Shown: positions 26,124 to 39,148, counted from the stretch's first letter. The stretch is DNA of 64,000 nt from Monilinia fructicola (GCA_008692225.1 VICG01000014.1:1341001-1405000); one strand, 5' to 3'. Program-made: numbers and translations. Notes: generated from the sequence alone by a model not told the origin.

Positions 26124-27559
26124 ATTATTGTGGCTTTATAGATGTGACAGCTTTCTGATCATCAAGATAAGTGTTCTCTGCAATGGATTTTGATACTTGG
26201 GTATGAAAGTAGAATCTTGTTATGGATTGTGAGGTTTTTGGAGAAGAGAAGTTTTGGGATTTTGAGGACGTGTTTGCTTTTTGCTTGTCCGAACGTGTTT
26301 TCCAAGGCTGTATGCTAAATAATTCGCTTGTGCCTACCGGCATTTTTCTGCCTTTGGTATTCACGTGATGCAGAATCTTGATGCTCCTGGACTGGTGGGG
26401 AGCTCAGCTCAACTTACTGTTTATTATAGACATATAAGACATATAAGACATATACTCTGTATATATCTATGGATTCTTGGGAGTAAGCGTATATTTGTCT
26501 CAGATCCAACTCTTCGGACCCTATGTGATCTATTGATGAATGAGCAGTTGTCCACGGGTATTCTAGTCACGTTGTATCAAGCAGACAAATCAAGCAGACA
26601 AATCGCACAGACTTTTGCGATATTGAGAGTCCATTGATTGATTCATTCACCGATAATGGCCCATAGTGAGAGATATCTCAACGCTGGTTCTGGCTTGAGA
26701 CTATTGATGGGCTTGAAGCTATATTCTAAGCCAAAAGTAGATCTACAATCACCCATGAGTCTTTTGAATGTATAAAACACTAAGTACTGTTCTTTCCTAG
26801 ATATATTTTCATACTCTTCACAACAGGCGGCTCTTATTGCACCTTGGTGACATATAGCAGAACTTGCCCGCTAGACGCTGATACGATACAGTAATAAAAC
26901 TTTGGTCTGGCCAACAGGACGGTACATGTCTGTGCCCACTGGTTTGACGTCACTTTGTTCTCTGAGCAAGCGCTCCTTTCTGTTATTCTAAAGAGCCATC
27001 CACCTGCTCCTTTCACCTTGGAGATTGTGGTTCCTTCGGATATCCAGTCAAAAGAAAAGACCAAGTTAGATATTGATCGAAGAACCAGTAACATCTAGGC
27101 GCTGTTATCCAGTCAAATAATACTTATAGTATTCTATAATGTGCCAAGGACTTTCCAAAGGCATTCCTCAATACCTACAATTAACTACATCGAATATTCT
27201 GGCTGTTTTGACCATTGTACCATGGTCTTTTCTTGAGTAAAATTGTGATGTGAAGCCATCAACACTCATCAGCTTGGATCTTGCTATTTTGGCTGATGTT
27301 GGCCTTCCTCAGCCTTGTACGTTGTACATTATACTGGATGACTGCGCCTTGCAATTGTTTTCCCCCTTCAACTTAGCAATCAAGATCAGTTTGCTTATCC
27401 TTGAAGCATGAGATAAGAGAATGTTTGTCACAGAACATCAATAGACATTAGTCACTGAGACAACTAGTGGTATCTTCAGTAACGATCTTTTCAAGTGAAA
27501 CTATCGCAATGCAGAATTGTTTGAAGATCTAGGCCTGATTGAGAGCAATCTTAGGTCGA
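26124..27559. other. Intergenic between helicase 5' end and ABC transporter remnant
   Basis: Contains the helicase promoter. The right-hand part may hold unrecognisable N-terminal remnants of the ABC transporter pseudogene, but no stretch could be aligned by eye. A short ACATATAAG repeat is present near 26427-26455. Confidence 0.5.
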
Positions 27560-28865
27560 CAGTATTCCACCAAAAACTTCAAGACTCCTAGAGACCATGA
27601 CCATGCGAGGTGAAAATGACTCTCCTGAAAAGTTTGTGGGAGGTCCATCGATGACCAATCTTATTGCCTAATTTAACCCATTTGTGCATTTGTGCTATCT
27701 TGGCCTCCTGTTAGCTCAACCATTCCTCATCAATCTAGCAACCAGTGAAGCAGTGATATCTCTGAAAATGATATTGGTTATGGATTTTTGGTGCAACAGC
27801 GTATATTCACCTTGGCATAACAGTAAGCATGGTAGTCTGTTTTCTTCTAACCAATACTCTGGCTACTTTAATGTTCAGATTTCCAATGACTATTCAGATA
27901 TCCGTTATATTGGCTTATAACAATAGCCAGAGGATCGTTTATAACGTTAATCAGTATCAGAATGCTAGGTATGATATGCCATCGAAATCCTTGCTGCAAA
28001 ATGAATGATTAATCGAGAGCTCAAATTGGAGGCAAAGTCTCGGTGGTCAACAGTATGGTCGAACACTCTGGGCAAGTGTTCAACTTCTATACATCACTGC
28101 ATACACCATTTTTCTTCAATCAATACCAGAATCAGCACCGCACCACACAAGGGAATGCTTGGTATAGTCATGAACGCATCTTCTTTCATCACAAAAACTG
28201 GCATTGGATCAATATCTGATCTATTTGGTCAATATATGACACTCATTGAATCGCAACTACCTACTGGTGTTACGTGTACATAAACGTATCTATTCTGGAC
28301 AGTTGAATCAATATGTTTGATATCTCTTGGCTCGACGTGGATGGAAATCACTATTTCGATCGTTTTCATCATTGTTTTACATAGTTAGCATGTATACTTC
28401 CGATTTCGTGCCATTGGATTGAAGTTGAGAAATGCAATATACTTCAACTTCATGGAAACTTTAATCGGGATTTCAAGCATTTGAGCCCTCAGATGGCAAA
28501 ACTATATGATCGAAAAGTTCGACAAATCCCACGTCCCATTACTTGCTTTATTGTTGTGCTAGATTTGATGGTACACGCTCTAGCCATAATAGTCATCCAC
28601 CGATGTACGGATCATCGCTGCATTGACGAAAGTCGGTTTGTGGAATATCTTAGATGCGCCAGGGGGCTTGGATACCGTTGTTACATGTGGTTTCTTCTAC
28701 TGAGGACAGAAACAGCTTTTAGATTTAGCTGGAGTTATTATACTGGCCAAAGATAAGAGATTGGTCAAGGGGGGTTTGATGCTCCTAGATGAAGCTACGG
28801 ATGATACACTGTATAGATAGGGATACAGATGCGGTGATCCAAAAGGTTATTCGTGAGGCATCTAG
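27560..28865 (+). pseudogene. Decayed ABCC (MRP/oxoprolific-type full-size) ABC transporter
   Basis: Fragments of a full-size ABCC multidrug-resistance transporter lie in order on the plus strand, in changing frames and broken by stops. About 27610-27750 resembles the start of the first membrane domain (LLKSLWEV..., AQPFLIN). About 28130-28280 is second-membrane-domain sequence (MNASSFITKTGIGSISDLF, then MTLIESQLPTG). About 28430-28600 reads ETLIGISSI-stop-ALRWQ and then VVLDLMVHALAIIVI. About 28625-28860 is the end of the second ATPase domain (LWNILDAPGGLD, GQKQLLDLAG, Walker B LMLLDEATDDT, TDAVIQKVIREA). The first ATPase domain and the Walker A part of the second are missing, so deletions as well as frameshifts and stops have occurred. 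No functional product is expected. Boundaries are approximate. Confidence 0.82.
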
Positions 28866-29864
28866 TGGGTCATCTCATAAGAAGCAGCTAGCAACTGGCG
28901 AATAGCGAATAGGGAGTTGCATCTAACAGCTAGCATCTCCAGGGCTTCGCTACCTCCAATATTCAAAAACCTCATCACTACTCCTTACATGACATCACAC
29001 TACAGGTAAATACTTATATCTCTCGAGCGTCCACCAGTCTACTACACCATCATTCTATCCCCATCCGTATCTTTACTTTGTTGAAGATAAGACGTTCTCA
29101 GATAAACCCTGCAGTAAGATTACCAGACCCAAAATACATTTTCTACCGGACGGATAGATAACCTTATCGGCAACCCTAGTTCCAAAGGCTCACGCGGTCA
29201 AAAGATGGGGTACGCTATTTCCCCGGATTTGGGCTGGTACCGTAGTGTATATCTAGGTACTGCTAGCAAGGATCTACTTGTGGGGTACGAGGCAGAGAAA
29301 CTTAGGTTGACTGTAAATACTAGGTAGGTCGTATGAACCTTCCCTTCAATGAGTTGTTTCATAACACTAGAGAGATTGGGTTTGGTAGATTAAAGGTACG
29401 AGGTATATATTGATGCTAAGACCAACTGTCATTATCATCCCAGAGATGAGATGAGATCAGATCAGATGATCTGACTTGATTGCCATGAAAATTTACGTCG
29501 AAATGAATAACCTTGATATATCAAAATTTACTGCCCATCAGCTGCAGTCTGCAGAGAATAAACCCTGCAGCCTCTCGAGCAAGGCTGAAGAGAATCTCAA
29601 CCTCGGGACTTATAGCCCCTGCTGGATCCCTGCATATACCACGCACCAACCACATGTCTCGAAAGCCCGACCCACAAACGGACATCCAAGACCACGCGGC
29701 TGAGCCGTCTTGAATGCTCTTTCCCAAATATCACAATAACGCATCACAGCCGACAATCCACCAACAACCTACACAGCGCTCACCTCACTCAGGAGCGACG
29801 ATATGTGAACACGAAGTCCGCATTTCTCACCCTGGCATATTCAATAGATATCCCACTCGAAACA
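28866..29864. other. Intergenic upstream of inositol-type transporter
   Basis: No gene is supported. A short GAGATGAGATGAGATCAGATCAGATGATC microrepeat lies near 29440-29475. It probably contains the promoter of the gene at 29865. Confidence 0.5.
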
Positions 29865-31641
29865 ATGGCAGCCTCTACTGCCGAAGAACCCCTCTTATCG
29901 AATCAGCCGAGAGATGAAAGAGATGGGGAACAAGATGAAGAAGATGAAGTTGTCTCTTTACTCCTAGAGAAGAATCTTAGGAACCCGGGGTTATTTGTGT
30001 GGCTACTTACGTTTTCGGCGGGGATTAGTGGATTGTTGTTTGGGTGTATGCTTACTGTCTATTGATTCTCCTTACATGCCGCAAATATTCTCCTTTGCTC
30101 TCAAAAGTTTGTAGCTAACGATGCATAAAATCAGATGACACAGGTGTAATATCCTCCACCCTCATAAGCCTTCATACCTCCCTTGGCCGCCCTCTAACAA
30201 CCCTCGACAAGTCACTCATCACATCTTGTACTTCTCTCTTCGCCCTCCTCATTTCCCCTCTCTCCGGTGTCCTGGCTTCCTCTCTCGGCCGCAAACGTGT
30301 TGTCTTGCTAGCAGATCTAGCATTTATTCTGGGTGCCCTAAGCCAAGCATTTACAACCTCGGTATGGGGCATGATACTCGGCCGAAGCATTGTGGGACTT
30401 GCGGTTGGAGCGGGTAGTTTTGTAGCTCCGTTGTATATAAGTGAACTAGCGCCTTCAACGTGGAGAGGGAGACTGGTAGTGTTGAATGTGTTGTTTGTTA
30501 CTTTGGGGCAGGTAGTGGCTTATGTTGTTGGGTGGGCGTTTGTAGAATGGGGTAGTTTGGAGACAGGGTGGAGGTGGATGGTTGGGTTGGGGGCTGTACC
30601 GGCTGTGGTGCAGGTTTTGGTGATGTTGTTTTATGCCCGAGACGCCGAGGTGGTTGGTGCAGGTTGGGAGAGTGAATGAAGGGAGAAGTGTGTTGAGTAA
30701 AGTGTTTGGGGCGGGAACGGAGATGCAGAGGGTTGTAGATGGGGTTTTGAAGAGTATTGAGAAGGAGGTGAGAGAGGAAGACGAAGCGAAGAATTTAAGG
30801 GGATTGTCTAGGAAGAACAAGGGATCGGAAGATTCTTGGATGAGTGATGCGAAAGATAGTTGGGAGGAATTAGTAGGAATTGGAGGCAATAGGAGAGCTT
30901 TGACGATTGCCTGCCTATTGCAAGGTCTACAACAACTTTGTGGCTTCGTAAGTATATTGTTCCCACTCGGCATAAATCCAACTAATGCATAAACTACAGA
31001 ACTCCTTGATGTATTTCAGCGCTACGATCTTCACCATCCTCGGATTTTCTTCCCCAACCCTCACGTCCCTCTCCGTGGCCCTCACAAACTTCGTTCTAAC
31101 TTGTGCCGCTCTCTTCCTGATAGACCGCATCGGTCGTCGACGTATTCTTCTCATCTCAATCCCTATAATGATCTTAGGTCTACTCCTCTGCGCCATCGGA
31201 TTTCACTTCATGAATCTCCCCTCCACTCTCTCCTCAACCACCTCCACTTCCACCTCTTCCCGCATACCACCCCTCATAATTCTCACCGCAATAATGGTAT
31301 ATACTGCCTCTTTCGCGCTCGGGCTCGGAAACGTCCCCTGGATGCAGTCCGAGCTCTTCCCCCTTTCTGTCCGTTCCCTTGGTTCATCGCTCTCCACATG
31401 TACAAACTGGTCTGCAAATTTCGCCATCGGCCTTACATTTCTTCCAATGATGGAGTTGCTAACTCCAACATGGACATTTGTCACGTATGCGGGGATATGT
31501 GCAGTGGGCTGGTGCTGTATCTGGTGGGTGTATCCGGAGACGAAGGGGTTGGGACTGGAGGAGGTGGGGCTGCTGTTGAGGGATGGGTGGGGAGTTAGAA
31601 ATGGAAGGTTGGGAAACGAGGGCGAGGAGTTGGAAGATTAG
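29865..31641 (+). CDS. MFS transporter of the myo-inositol (ITR) type (one frame break)
   Basis: A sugar-porter-family membrane transporter most like fungal myo-inositol transporters. Exons are 29865..30045, 30135..30947 and 31000..31641; about 544 residues once one surplus base is discounted. Seen: an acidic N-terminus with a di-leucine-like EEPLL, then GYDTGVISSTLISL in helix 1, SSLGRKRVVLLAD, GRSIVGLAVGAGSFVAPLYISELAP, RGRLVVLNVLFVTLGQVVAY, PETPRWLVQVGR, GLQQLCGF|NSLMYFSATIF across the second intron, DRIGRRRILL and YPETKGLGLEEV. The frame before PETPRWL runs into a stop unless one T of the TTTT at 30629-30632 is removed. There is no AG that would let an intron retain the motif. An in-frame upstream ATG at 29805 would add 20 residues. 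Confidence 0.85.
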
Positions 31642-32226
31642 ATGAGGTTTATCTAGACACGCTGAGATAAGCTGAGCGAGCGTGTTGATGTTTCATAGTG
31701 TTTCGTGAACTTGTCGGTGTAAAATATTCGATGTAGGCATAGAATAGACACGATGCTTAACAGTGGCATGCACCTGGCCCAAACATCTCAAATTTCACAA
31801 TCCAAGTCATGTTTTCACATGTCACCAAAGTCAAAGGATGTTCATCCCGCACAGTATAGGAATATCTCCTTTCTGATAGAATAAATAAATTGGACTAACT
31901 AGTCGACATTTTCTATTTGTCATATTTATTTGTTTCGCTGTCCCCCTTGCCAAAACCCGCTTAATCAAGCTAACTAATTCATCTTCCCTTTCATCAGATT
32001 CTTCCTATAGTTACTCGCTCGGTATGTTGGCAAAACTTAGTACCAGACCGTGCCAAACCAAAAAAAACAAGATATAGCTGATCCCTTCACGTAGTTTACA
32101 TGGACGTATTGGTATATCCCCCTTTCATCTCATGCAAGTCAGGAAGTGCAGTCCATCTGTAACGCCTACGCCACCAAATCATGCATCTGGCTCTCATTTG
32201 CCCCACCCCTTACTGGACTAAAGAAA
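31642..32226. other. Intergenic, convergent 3' ends
   Basis: 3' untranslated regions of the transporter (+) and the JmjC gene (-). No gene is seen. Confidence 0.6.
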
Positions 32227-35200
32227 CTATCTCCGAGTAGGAGGTCTGCCTCTGCCCCTAGCAACAACCGGTGACTTCGATCCATTAACCGGCGATGCAA
32301 TTCTGTTAACTGGTACGATAGCAGCATGTTTAACAGCTGGGATATCACCATCTGAGCTCGACCAACCTTCCTTGTCCGATTCCTCACCGAAACTTTCCTT
32401 TCTAGCCGGCTTTGGTGAATTTGACTTTTTCGATCCTGAATCGACATCATTTTCATATTCTGACTCGGGTTCCGATTCCGACTCTATGAGTCTGACGACC
32501 GTAGGGCCTTTCTCCACTTGCTTGTTCTCGTTGTCATTGTCAAGACGTACGACAGTCGGCTCAGTTCTCACTGACTGTGCGGATATCCCCGTGTCGCTTG
32601 AGGAAGATGGCACAACCTGGGCACCTCGTATTGGGCTAAATGCCACACCTGGTGTCCCTTTGCGGCTTGTGGATTGCTGACGTGATGGTAAAGCTGAAGG
32701 TGTCCTTGATACAGTCTTTTGCAGAGAGGCCAAATCATCAGGATATGTCTCATTGTTTGGGGTAAACAACGGCGACTGATTGGCTGAATTGACTGATGTT
32801 AGGGAAATGTCTTTGGCACTTGGAGTAGTTGATTTTCTTGACTGTTGCATGGCCATCTTCATCTGCTTTGATTGCTGTGAGACTATCTTCATCTTCTTTC
32901 CTTTAAGTGCAAGCTTCTCACGGAGTGAAAGAAATTGTCTAGGTTGACCAACAATAGACGTGGATTTACCTGGAGGTGGAGGCGATTTAGACGAAGATGG
33001 TGATCGTAAATCGGAAACTGGTGTAATTTGTGTCTTCTTGGGCGGTCGACCCCTTCGCTTCTTGGCAACCACTGGCTCCTCAATAGATGCATGGATGGAA
33101 GATTTTGCCAGTTGTTCTTTGATAGCTCCCGATACTTCCTCCGTCGTCTTGTCTTCTTCTCCCTCAGACACCTCGGAGCTAACAGGACTGACGAAGCTGT
33201 CTGCATCATTACCGAAAAGACTACCATCGCTGATATCTTGGCCAATGTCATTATTAGCCGGTTCAAGTTTGCCTTGCAAATTAGCGTGCGATCTTGGTTC
33301 CTTTGGCAATGTAGTTTGGCGGGTTCTCCGTGTTTTCCTAGGTCGGTCTTCAAATGGATCGTCGCTGTCAGCTTCTGCTCCACTTTCGTCCCGGGGAGCA
33401 TCAGTAAAAGCTTGCCGAGTGGACCTGGAATTTCTCTCTAATGCTGTAGTCTTACGTGTGGCTCTTGTTCTTGTTACTGGTCTTTCAGAATACTCTTCCT
33501 CATCATCAGCTCCATCGGTCCTTGAAAGCCATTCAGACTTTCGAGGAGTTTTGGCAGTTACAGATGACTTCGATGGGCCAGGAGAGACAGTCGCACTAGG
33601 AGAAGCCGCCATTTTAGATGCGAGGCTCGGACGACCACGCTTTCTCTTACCATTCAAGCTAGGTCCAGTACCGGGTATCTCTGTTGTCTGTTCTTTGGTA
33701 ATATAGCTGAAGGCTTTCGCGGCAAGATCAACGTCATCGTTTTCCTGAGCAACGCTGCGAACTAAGCTCTGGCGCGAAGTGGGTTGGGCCCCAGTCTCTT
33801 CTTCCGACCCTATCAAATCCTCCACCTGTGCTAGTGATGGCTCAGTGTAATCTTGACGTTTGTTAACACGCGATGGACGAAGCTCAGGCCGAGAAATACT
33901 GTCTGATCCAATTTGTTCATCAACCGGTTTCTTATTTTTGGTCTTCTTTTGACGTTTAGAAGCGAAGAACTCTACATCCTCTTCGTCATCATCTGGAATA
34001 CCTTCAGAATTGAGGCGTCTTCTCTTCTTCGTTACGCTACGGAATTGATCGAGTGAAGCTAAAAGCTCTGCAGGATTAATAGTCTCCGCTTCAGTTGGCT
34101 CTGAGTCGGATTTTGGCGAATCGTAGAGAATACCATCTAGGCCTTCTGTCGGATAGTGATCGCCACTAACCATGGCTGCAGGATTAGGTGTTTGAGGATT
34201 AGATAGTGCGGGTTCGTTGGAAGCCATAGGTGCGACTGGTGCTAAAAGTTTCGATGGATATTGAGCTGCTGCACTAGGGCCGTGCATCTCAGCATGATAA
34301 TCATCGTCCAGCTCATGATGTGCATCAAGAGCTCCCAATTGCTGGGTGATCTGCTCCTCAATAGTATATTCACTAGGCTCCTGAGTCGGATTCCAGGATT
34401 GATGGAAGCCGTTAATTTGATTATGAGGCGATTGATTTGCATCATCACGAAGTGCGGGATCAATATCTGCCAAATCGTTGAAATGGTTATCCTCTGGACC
34501 GTCCTCGCGATAGAAGGCTTCTTCATCATATCCAAGGTAGCTATTATCAATTACAGGCTCCTGGGCTTTATCTTTTTCGGCCTTTTCTCTCAACCTTCTC
34601 ATTCTTCCTGTTTCTTGTGGATTTGGCTGATTTTGGTCTTCGTGTTTCAACCAAGGGAGGTTTGTTTTCGAAAAGTCAACCAGACTCTCGACGCTCCTAT
34701 AATCAGCCACCTTTTTGGTATCATGCCCAAGGAGTGTTCCTTTAGGAGTATACGGTTTTTGTTTCGGATCTCGCCGGCATTTTGAGCATGAACACATCTT
34801 TAGGCATTTTGGGCACTCCCATTTTTCCATTTCCATTACCGCCTGAGGCATCATGTCGAACGCTCGCCACAAGGTTCCGTAGCAATAGGATGAGGAGCAT
34901 GTAACGCAACGCGCGGATTGCCAGTTCCAATGGTGATGGCAACAGATATGACAGCTTTGTGTCTTGTTTTTTGTAGCCTGGATTCTACCTCTTCTAGGAG
35001 GCTTTTTGTATGGCTTCTTTAAACGTCCTTCATCGTCAGCTTCGGGCTCAACATCCGATTCACCATCTAATGGCTCTATGACCTCTGGTTTAGTGATATC
35101 TTTCCACGGACGAAGTGCAAGCTGTTCTTGACATATCTGAGCAACAGTTTTCTTGCCTCTTTTATCTCTCTCATCATCTAAAGGTTTGGGTGAATCTTCA

Positions 35201-36786
35201 TGAAGACCTTCAAAATTTATTACCATACCACGCCAAAGCTCATAGTTCTGTTTGAGTTCTTCCTCTTTCCATTGCTCTACCCACTCGAGACAGGAGATAC
35301 AAGCACAAGAACGGCCCATGGCGTAACACTCCATACAAACATCATACGTATCTTCTTCACCGCCGGGAGCCGTGAGAATACAGGACTTGCAGGTCAAGAA
35401 ACGATTGAAGATGTTGCATCGACAGTATGAGCAAGTCACGTTTGAGTCGTATGGTAGAAATTCCACTTTCTTCTCGGGGCGCGTTCGAGAAAATAACTCG
35501 CCAATTAGCACTTCTGTATACAGTCGAAACAGGCGTTTGAAGTCTTCCGTGACCTGTCGGATTCGACTTCCAGGTCTCATCCACATTTTTGGCTCAACCG
35601 TATCTCGTGAAAGCAAACGAAAGTACTTTTCTAAGGTGTAATAAATAATGGCCTTGTTCTTGTATTGTTCATCTCGGCAAACAAGACGAGCACGAGGAAG
35701 AGCTTCGTGAATGGCAAGTTCAAGTGTATCCACAGTCGTTCGATTCCATGCAGCCTTCATGGTCCGGGTTCCACGATTCCAAACTTGATGGGGAGCAAGA
35801 GGTGGAATCAAAATGAGATCTCCAGCTTTTTTGTTCCGTCACCCAAACATTAAATGGGGCTTTTCTCCAGGCATTCAGTTGCGCAAAATGCTTCTCAACT
35901 TCGATATCGTGACCAAGTTTAGAGACAAACCATTCTGAAACCATCTCCCTTTCTTTGGATTCGGTCATGAACCAAATTGAGCTTCCAGGCTTTTCGCCAT
36001 TCGCGTCACCTGAAGTTTCAACCATGAGATTGTGTCCCAGACTTGCGCACATTTCTCTATGAGCTGGAGTATAAGTGCCTTCATGACCAATATAACACAT
36101 CATATTCAAGGCTCGCATATCTGTGGGAAGACTGCTCATCAAATCACCTGCAGGCGCAACTCCTTTTCCAAATCGCATCTGGCCAAATTCGTTGGGTTCG
36201 CGGATTGCTCCATCACCACCAGTTCGCGACTCAACACAATCGTTTAGGTAGAAAAAGGCTTCCGGCAGAACGTCTTTTAGATTTTCTTCCCACTCCGTAG
36301 GGCAGTCAATGTCTTTTAAATATAGACGTTGTCGTTTCGGATCTCGATAAGTCTGAGGGGTAAATTGATTCGCTAGTTGACCCATTGAACGAAGGTAATG
36401 TCCCATGGTCATCTGAAGGTCAATGCCATTGGTAATGTCTCTAACCTTTTGTACTAAAAACACAGGCAAGATGAGAGACTGTATTATTGGAAAGAAAGCC
36501 AGGCGGGTTACTTACCCTCTTTGCCCAAATTTTCTTCTAGCCATCTAGAAGAAAACAACCAAGGCGGAATATATGAGCCCCATCCTTCCAGAACTAGGGG
36601 TCGACCTTCTTGAACGACATATAAATACACCAATTGCTCCAGACTTTGTACAGTGTGTGCTTCGAGGTCGGATTGAGGAACTCTGCGAACATGATCGAAA
36701 CTAGGATTATCATTAACTAGGGCATCGAGATCGATATTAGGTGAAAGAGGCACAAATTGTGCTTTTGGATGTTGTTGAGATGGCAT
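32227..36786 (-). CDS. JmjC-domain protein with CDCA7-type (4CXXC_R1-like) zinc finger and AT-hooks (one frame break)
   Basis: A putative chromatin regulator of about 1,498 residues. Exons on the minus strand are 36516..36786 and 32227..36453. The JmjC fold lies at about residues 200-320: GTYTPAHREM near 222-224 supplies the H-x-E iron ligands and PPLAPHQVWNRG near 312 the distal His. Two Cys-rich blocks follow. One is at about 431-478 (CSYC...CKSC...CMEC...CACISC). The other is at about 591-649 (CHIC...CVTC...CYGTLW...WECPKC...CSCSKCRR), with spacing like the CDCA7/R1 zinc finger. The long C-terminus is charged and disordered, with AT-hooks KRKRGRPS, KKRRGRPPKK and a final RGRGRPPTRR. Inferred role: histone demethylation or heterochromatin boundary control. 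The frame moves within the A6/T6 run at 35827-35832 and reads correctly with one base fewer. Confidence 0.87.
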
Positions 36787-37846
36787 TGCGACAAGGTAGA
36801 GTCAAATCCCACGTATGTCTTAGAGGGCACAAAATAATCTTGGAAATAAAGGTAGCTGGTGTCGCATATTCAAGTTCGTGTGGTATTTTGGATGGAAAAT
36901 GCGCGGAAGTAGTAGGATTATCAAAATCGAGGCCGGTCGCGTTCGTATCGAAAGATCTTGGTCGCAACTTCTCGCAACCCTGGAGAAAGAACCTAGTAGT
37001 TTTTGTAATGACTGAATACCCAATAGACAATAGGGTTTGTGTGATTCCTAGGGCATCTCAAGAAAGGTAGCCGGTGCTGTTTCGTGAGTAGGTAAGTATC
37101 TGTACAAATGGTTGTAAAATGAAATTATGGATACATGGATCCATGGATATACTTGATAGCTATCGCGAATCCGAAATTTGTTGTGAGGAGTGCAGACGCG
37201 AGAGGCGAGGCTTTAGCTACTCTCGTGACGCGCTAGTAGCTATTCCACCAATTCCGGCCATTTACCGCCTACTACATACTACTGTACTACTACTGTACGG
37301 GGTACTTTTATTACTTTCTAATCAATCAATTTATTAGTCAGATTTTTCTAGGAAGGAATATAAAAAGGGTGGTGGATTGAGAGAGTACAAATTGAAGATT
37401 GATATCGAGTGGTATGCAAAGTAAGTTCTTTCATCCAGTTACAAAGAAATCACCACCATTTATGAATATGTTTTATTCACTCGGTCACTAGAAGGAATCA
37501 TAGAGTTGCAAGGTTGTTTGTGGCTACGTTATGGAACAAGAAACTGCCTTTATTGCAGTTTTGATTTGAGTTCAGGATATCAAGCGATATTCACAAAGCT
37601 CTGGAATTTCATGGGGGTAGGGCATATAGCCAATTCATATCAAAAAAGATTCAACTGTAACATCGTATGAAGGATGGATGTCATTGGCTTAAGGAGGCCA
37701 AACAAAGTTTTGCTGTGCTAGGTTCAAAGATGTATACTGTCAATATTTGAATATGCTTTCACAAGCCTTCTCCAGAGCTTACAAAAAGGAGCAAATAGGT
37801 TTGTGTCAAACTAACGGGAAGTAGTGCTTATGGTTCATCTCATTCA
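36787..37846. other. Divergent promoter region of JmjC gene and COQ2
   Basis: 1.06 kb between two divergent starts. No gene is supported and no strong motif recognised. Confidence 0.55.
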
Positions 37847-39148
37847 ATGATGTCAAGACATGGCATATTCAGCTTACCGGGAGGCTTCCGGAATACCCTC
37901 TTTCAAAATGTTTCCTGCGGCCAGAGATCATCATTCAGAATACCTATCAGTCGTTCCATGATCACCACCTGTTCCTGTTCCAGAAGAAAAGAAGCAAGCA
38001 GCAACATCGGAAACCAGCATGAAAGATATTTTCACAGTGTCAAAGCACGGGCCAATTCCACGACCTCAAGCAATGCAAAGGTCTCCAACATAAGTGTCAA
38101 AATACTATCGCCTGTCGTAGCGCCTTATTCACCACCAACTACTGGTCTACTATCAAAATTACCATCTTCTTGGGTGCCATATGCTGAGCTTATAAGGTTA
38201 GACAAGCCGGCAGGGACATACTATCTATTTTTTCCATGTCTCTTTTCAACTTTACTAGCGGCTCCATTGACCGTCCCCATGGTCTCCCCCTTTACTGTTT
38301 TGGGCACCTCCATTTTGTTCTTTAGCGGGGCCTTAATCATGCGTGGGGCGGGATGTACTATCAATGATCTATGGGATCGAAATCTTGACCCAAATGTCAC
38401 TCGAACTCGACTACGACCCATTGCCCGAGGAGCTGTCTCTCCTTTCAAAGCTTTGGTATTTACAGGAGGTCAACTTTTTGCCGGTCTTGCAGTCCTTCTT
38501 CAATTCCCATACCAATGCTTCTTTTATGCTACCCCGAGCTTACTTTTCGTGGCTTCGTATCCTTTGGCTAAACGCGTCACTCATTATCCGCAATTCGTCT
38601 TGGGACTGACATTTTCTTGGGGTGCAATCATGGGATTTCCTGCTCTTGGGATTGATCTTCTCGCGGATAGTGCTGCTTTGACTGCAACTGGATTTCTGTA
38701 TGCGTCAAACGTAGCATGGACCGTTTTGTACGATATGATATATGCGCATATGGACATTAAAGATGATGCCAAAGCAGGAATCAAGAGCATAGCGTTACGA
38801 CATGATGCCCAAACCAAACAGATCTTAACAGGTCTCGCTATAACTCAGATTGGATTCCTAGCAGCTGCCGGTGCTGCTGTGGGTGCAGGTCCAGTCTTTT
38901 TTGTTGGTGGATGTGGAGGTGCCGCTGTCACTTTGGCTGTCATGATCAAGAAGGTTAATTTGAAGAGTGTGAAGAATTGTTGGTGGTGGTTCGTCAACGG
39001 ATGCTTAATAACTGGTGGTGCGATTTCTGCCGGGCTCGCGGGAGATTATCTTGTTCAGTATGGACAGAGAGCTGACGGCGAGGATTCCGAGGTCGAAAAT
39101 GAGCGAAGAAAATCATCTTTTACTATATTATACGACTACCTGTTTTAG
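37847..39148 (+). CDS. COQ2: 4-hydroxybenzoate polyprenyltransferase, mitochondrial (Coq2)
   Basis: A UbiA-family prenyltransferase that attaches the polyprenyl chain to 4-hydroxybenzoate in ubiquinone biosynthesis, in the mitochondrial inner membrane. Single exon, 433 residues. Residues 1-75 are rich in Arg/Ser with few acids, consistent with a mitochondrial presequence. The first Asp-rich Mg/diphosphate motif is NDLWDRNLD (residues 173-181); the second is YDMIYAHMDIKDD (295-307). LRPIARG follows the first motif as in the family. About eight hydrophobic helices are present. Two Met codons open the frame; the first is used. No frame break is seen. Confidence 0.96.
   Translation: MMSRHGIFSLPGGFRNTLFQNVSCGQRSSFRIPISRSMITTCSCSRRKEASSNIGNQHERYFHSVKARANSTTSSNAKVSNISVKILSPVVAPYSPPTTGLLSKLPSSWVPYAELIRLDKPAGTYYLFFPCLFSTLLAAPLTVPMVSPFTVLGTSILFFSGALIMRGAGCTINDLWDRNLDPNVTRTRLRPIARGAVSPFKALVFTGGQLFAGLAVLLQFPYQCFFYATPSLLFVASYPLAKRVTHYPQFVLGLTFSWGAIMGFPALGIDLLADSAALTATGFLYASNVAWTVLYDMIYAHMDIKDDAKAGIKSIALRHDAQTKQILTGLAITQIGFLAAAGAAVGAGPVFFVGGCGGAAVTLAVMIKKVNLKSVKNCWWWFVNGCLITGGAISAGLAGDYLVQYGQRADGEDSEVENERRKSSFTILYDYLF

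Noticed and set aside
30633..30992. Separate short gene starting at MPETPRWL
   Set aside because: The motif belongs to the loop after helix 6 of the transporter; it is the same gene after a one-base shift.
36741..37070. Plus-strand open frame opposite the JmjC start
   Set aside because: It overlaps the first JmjC exon in antisense and lacks any recognisable domain.
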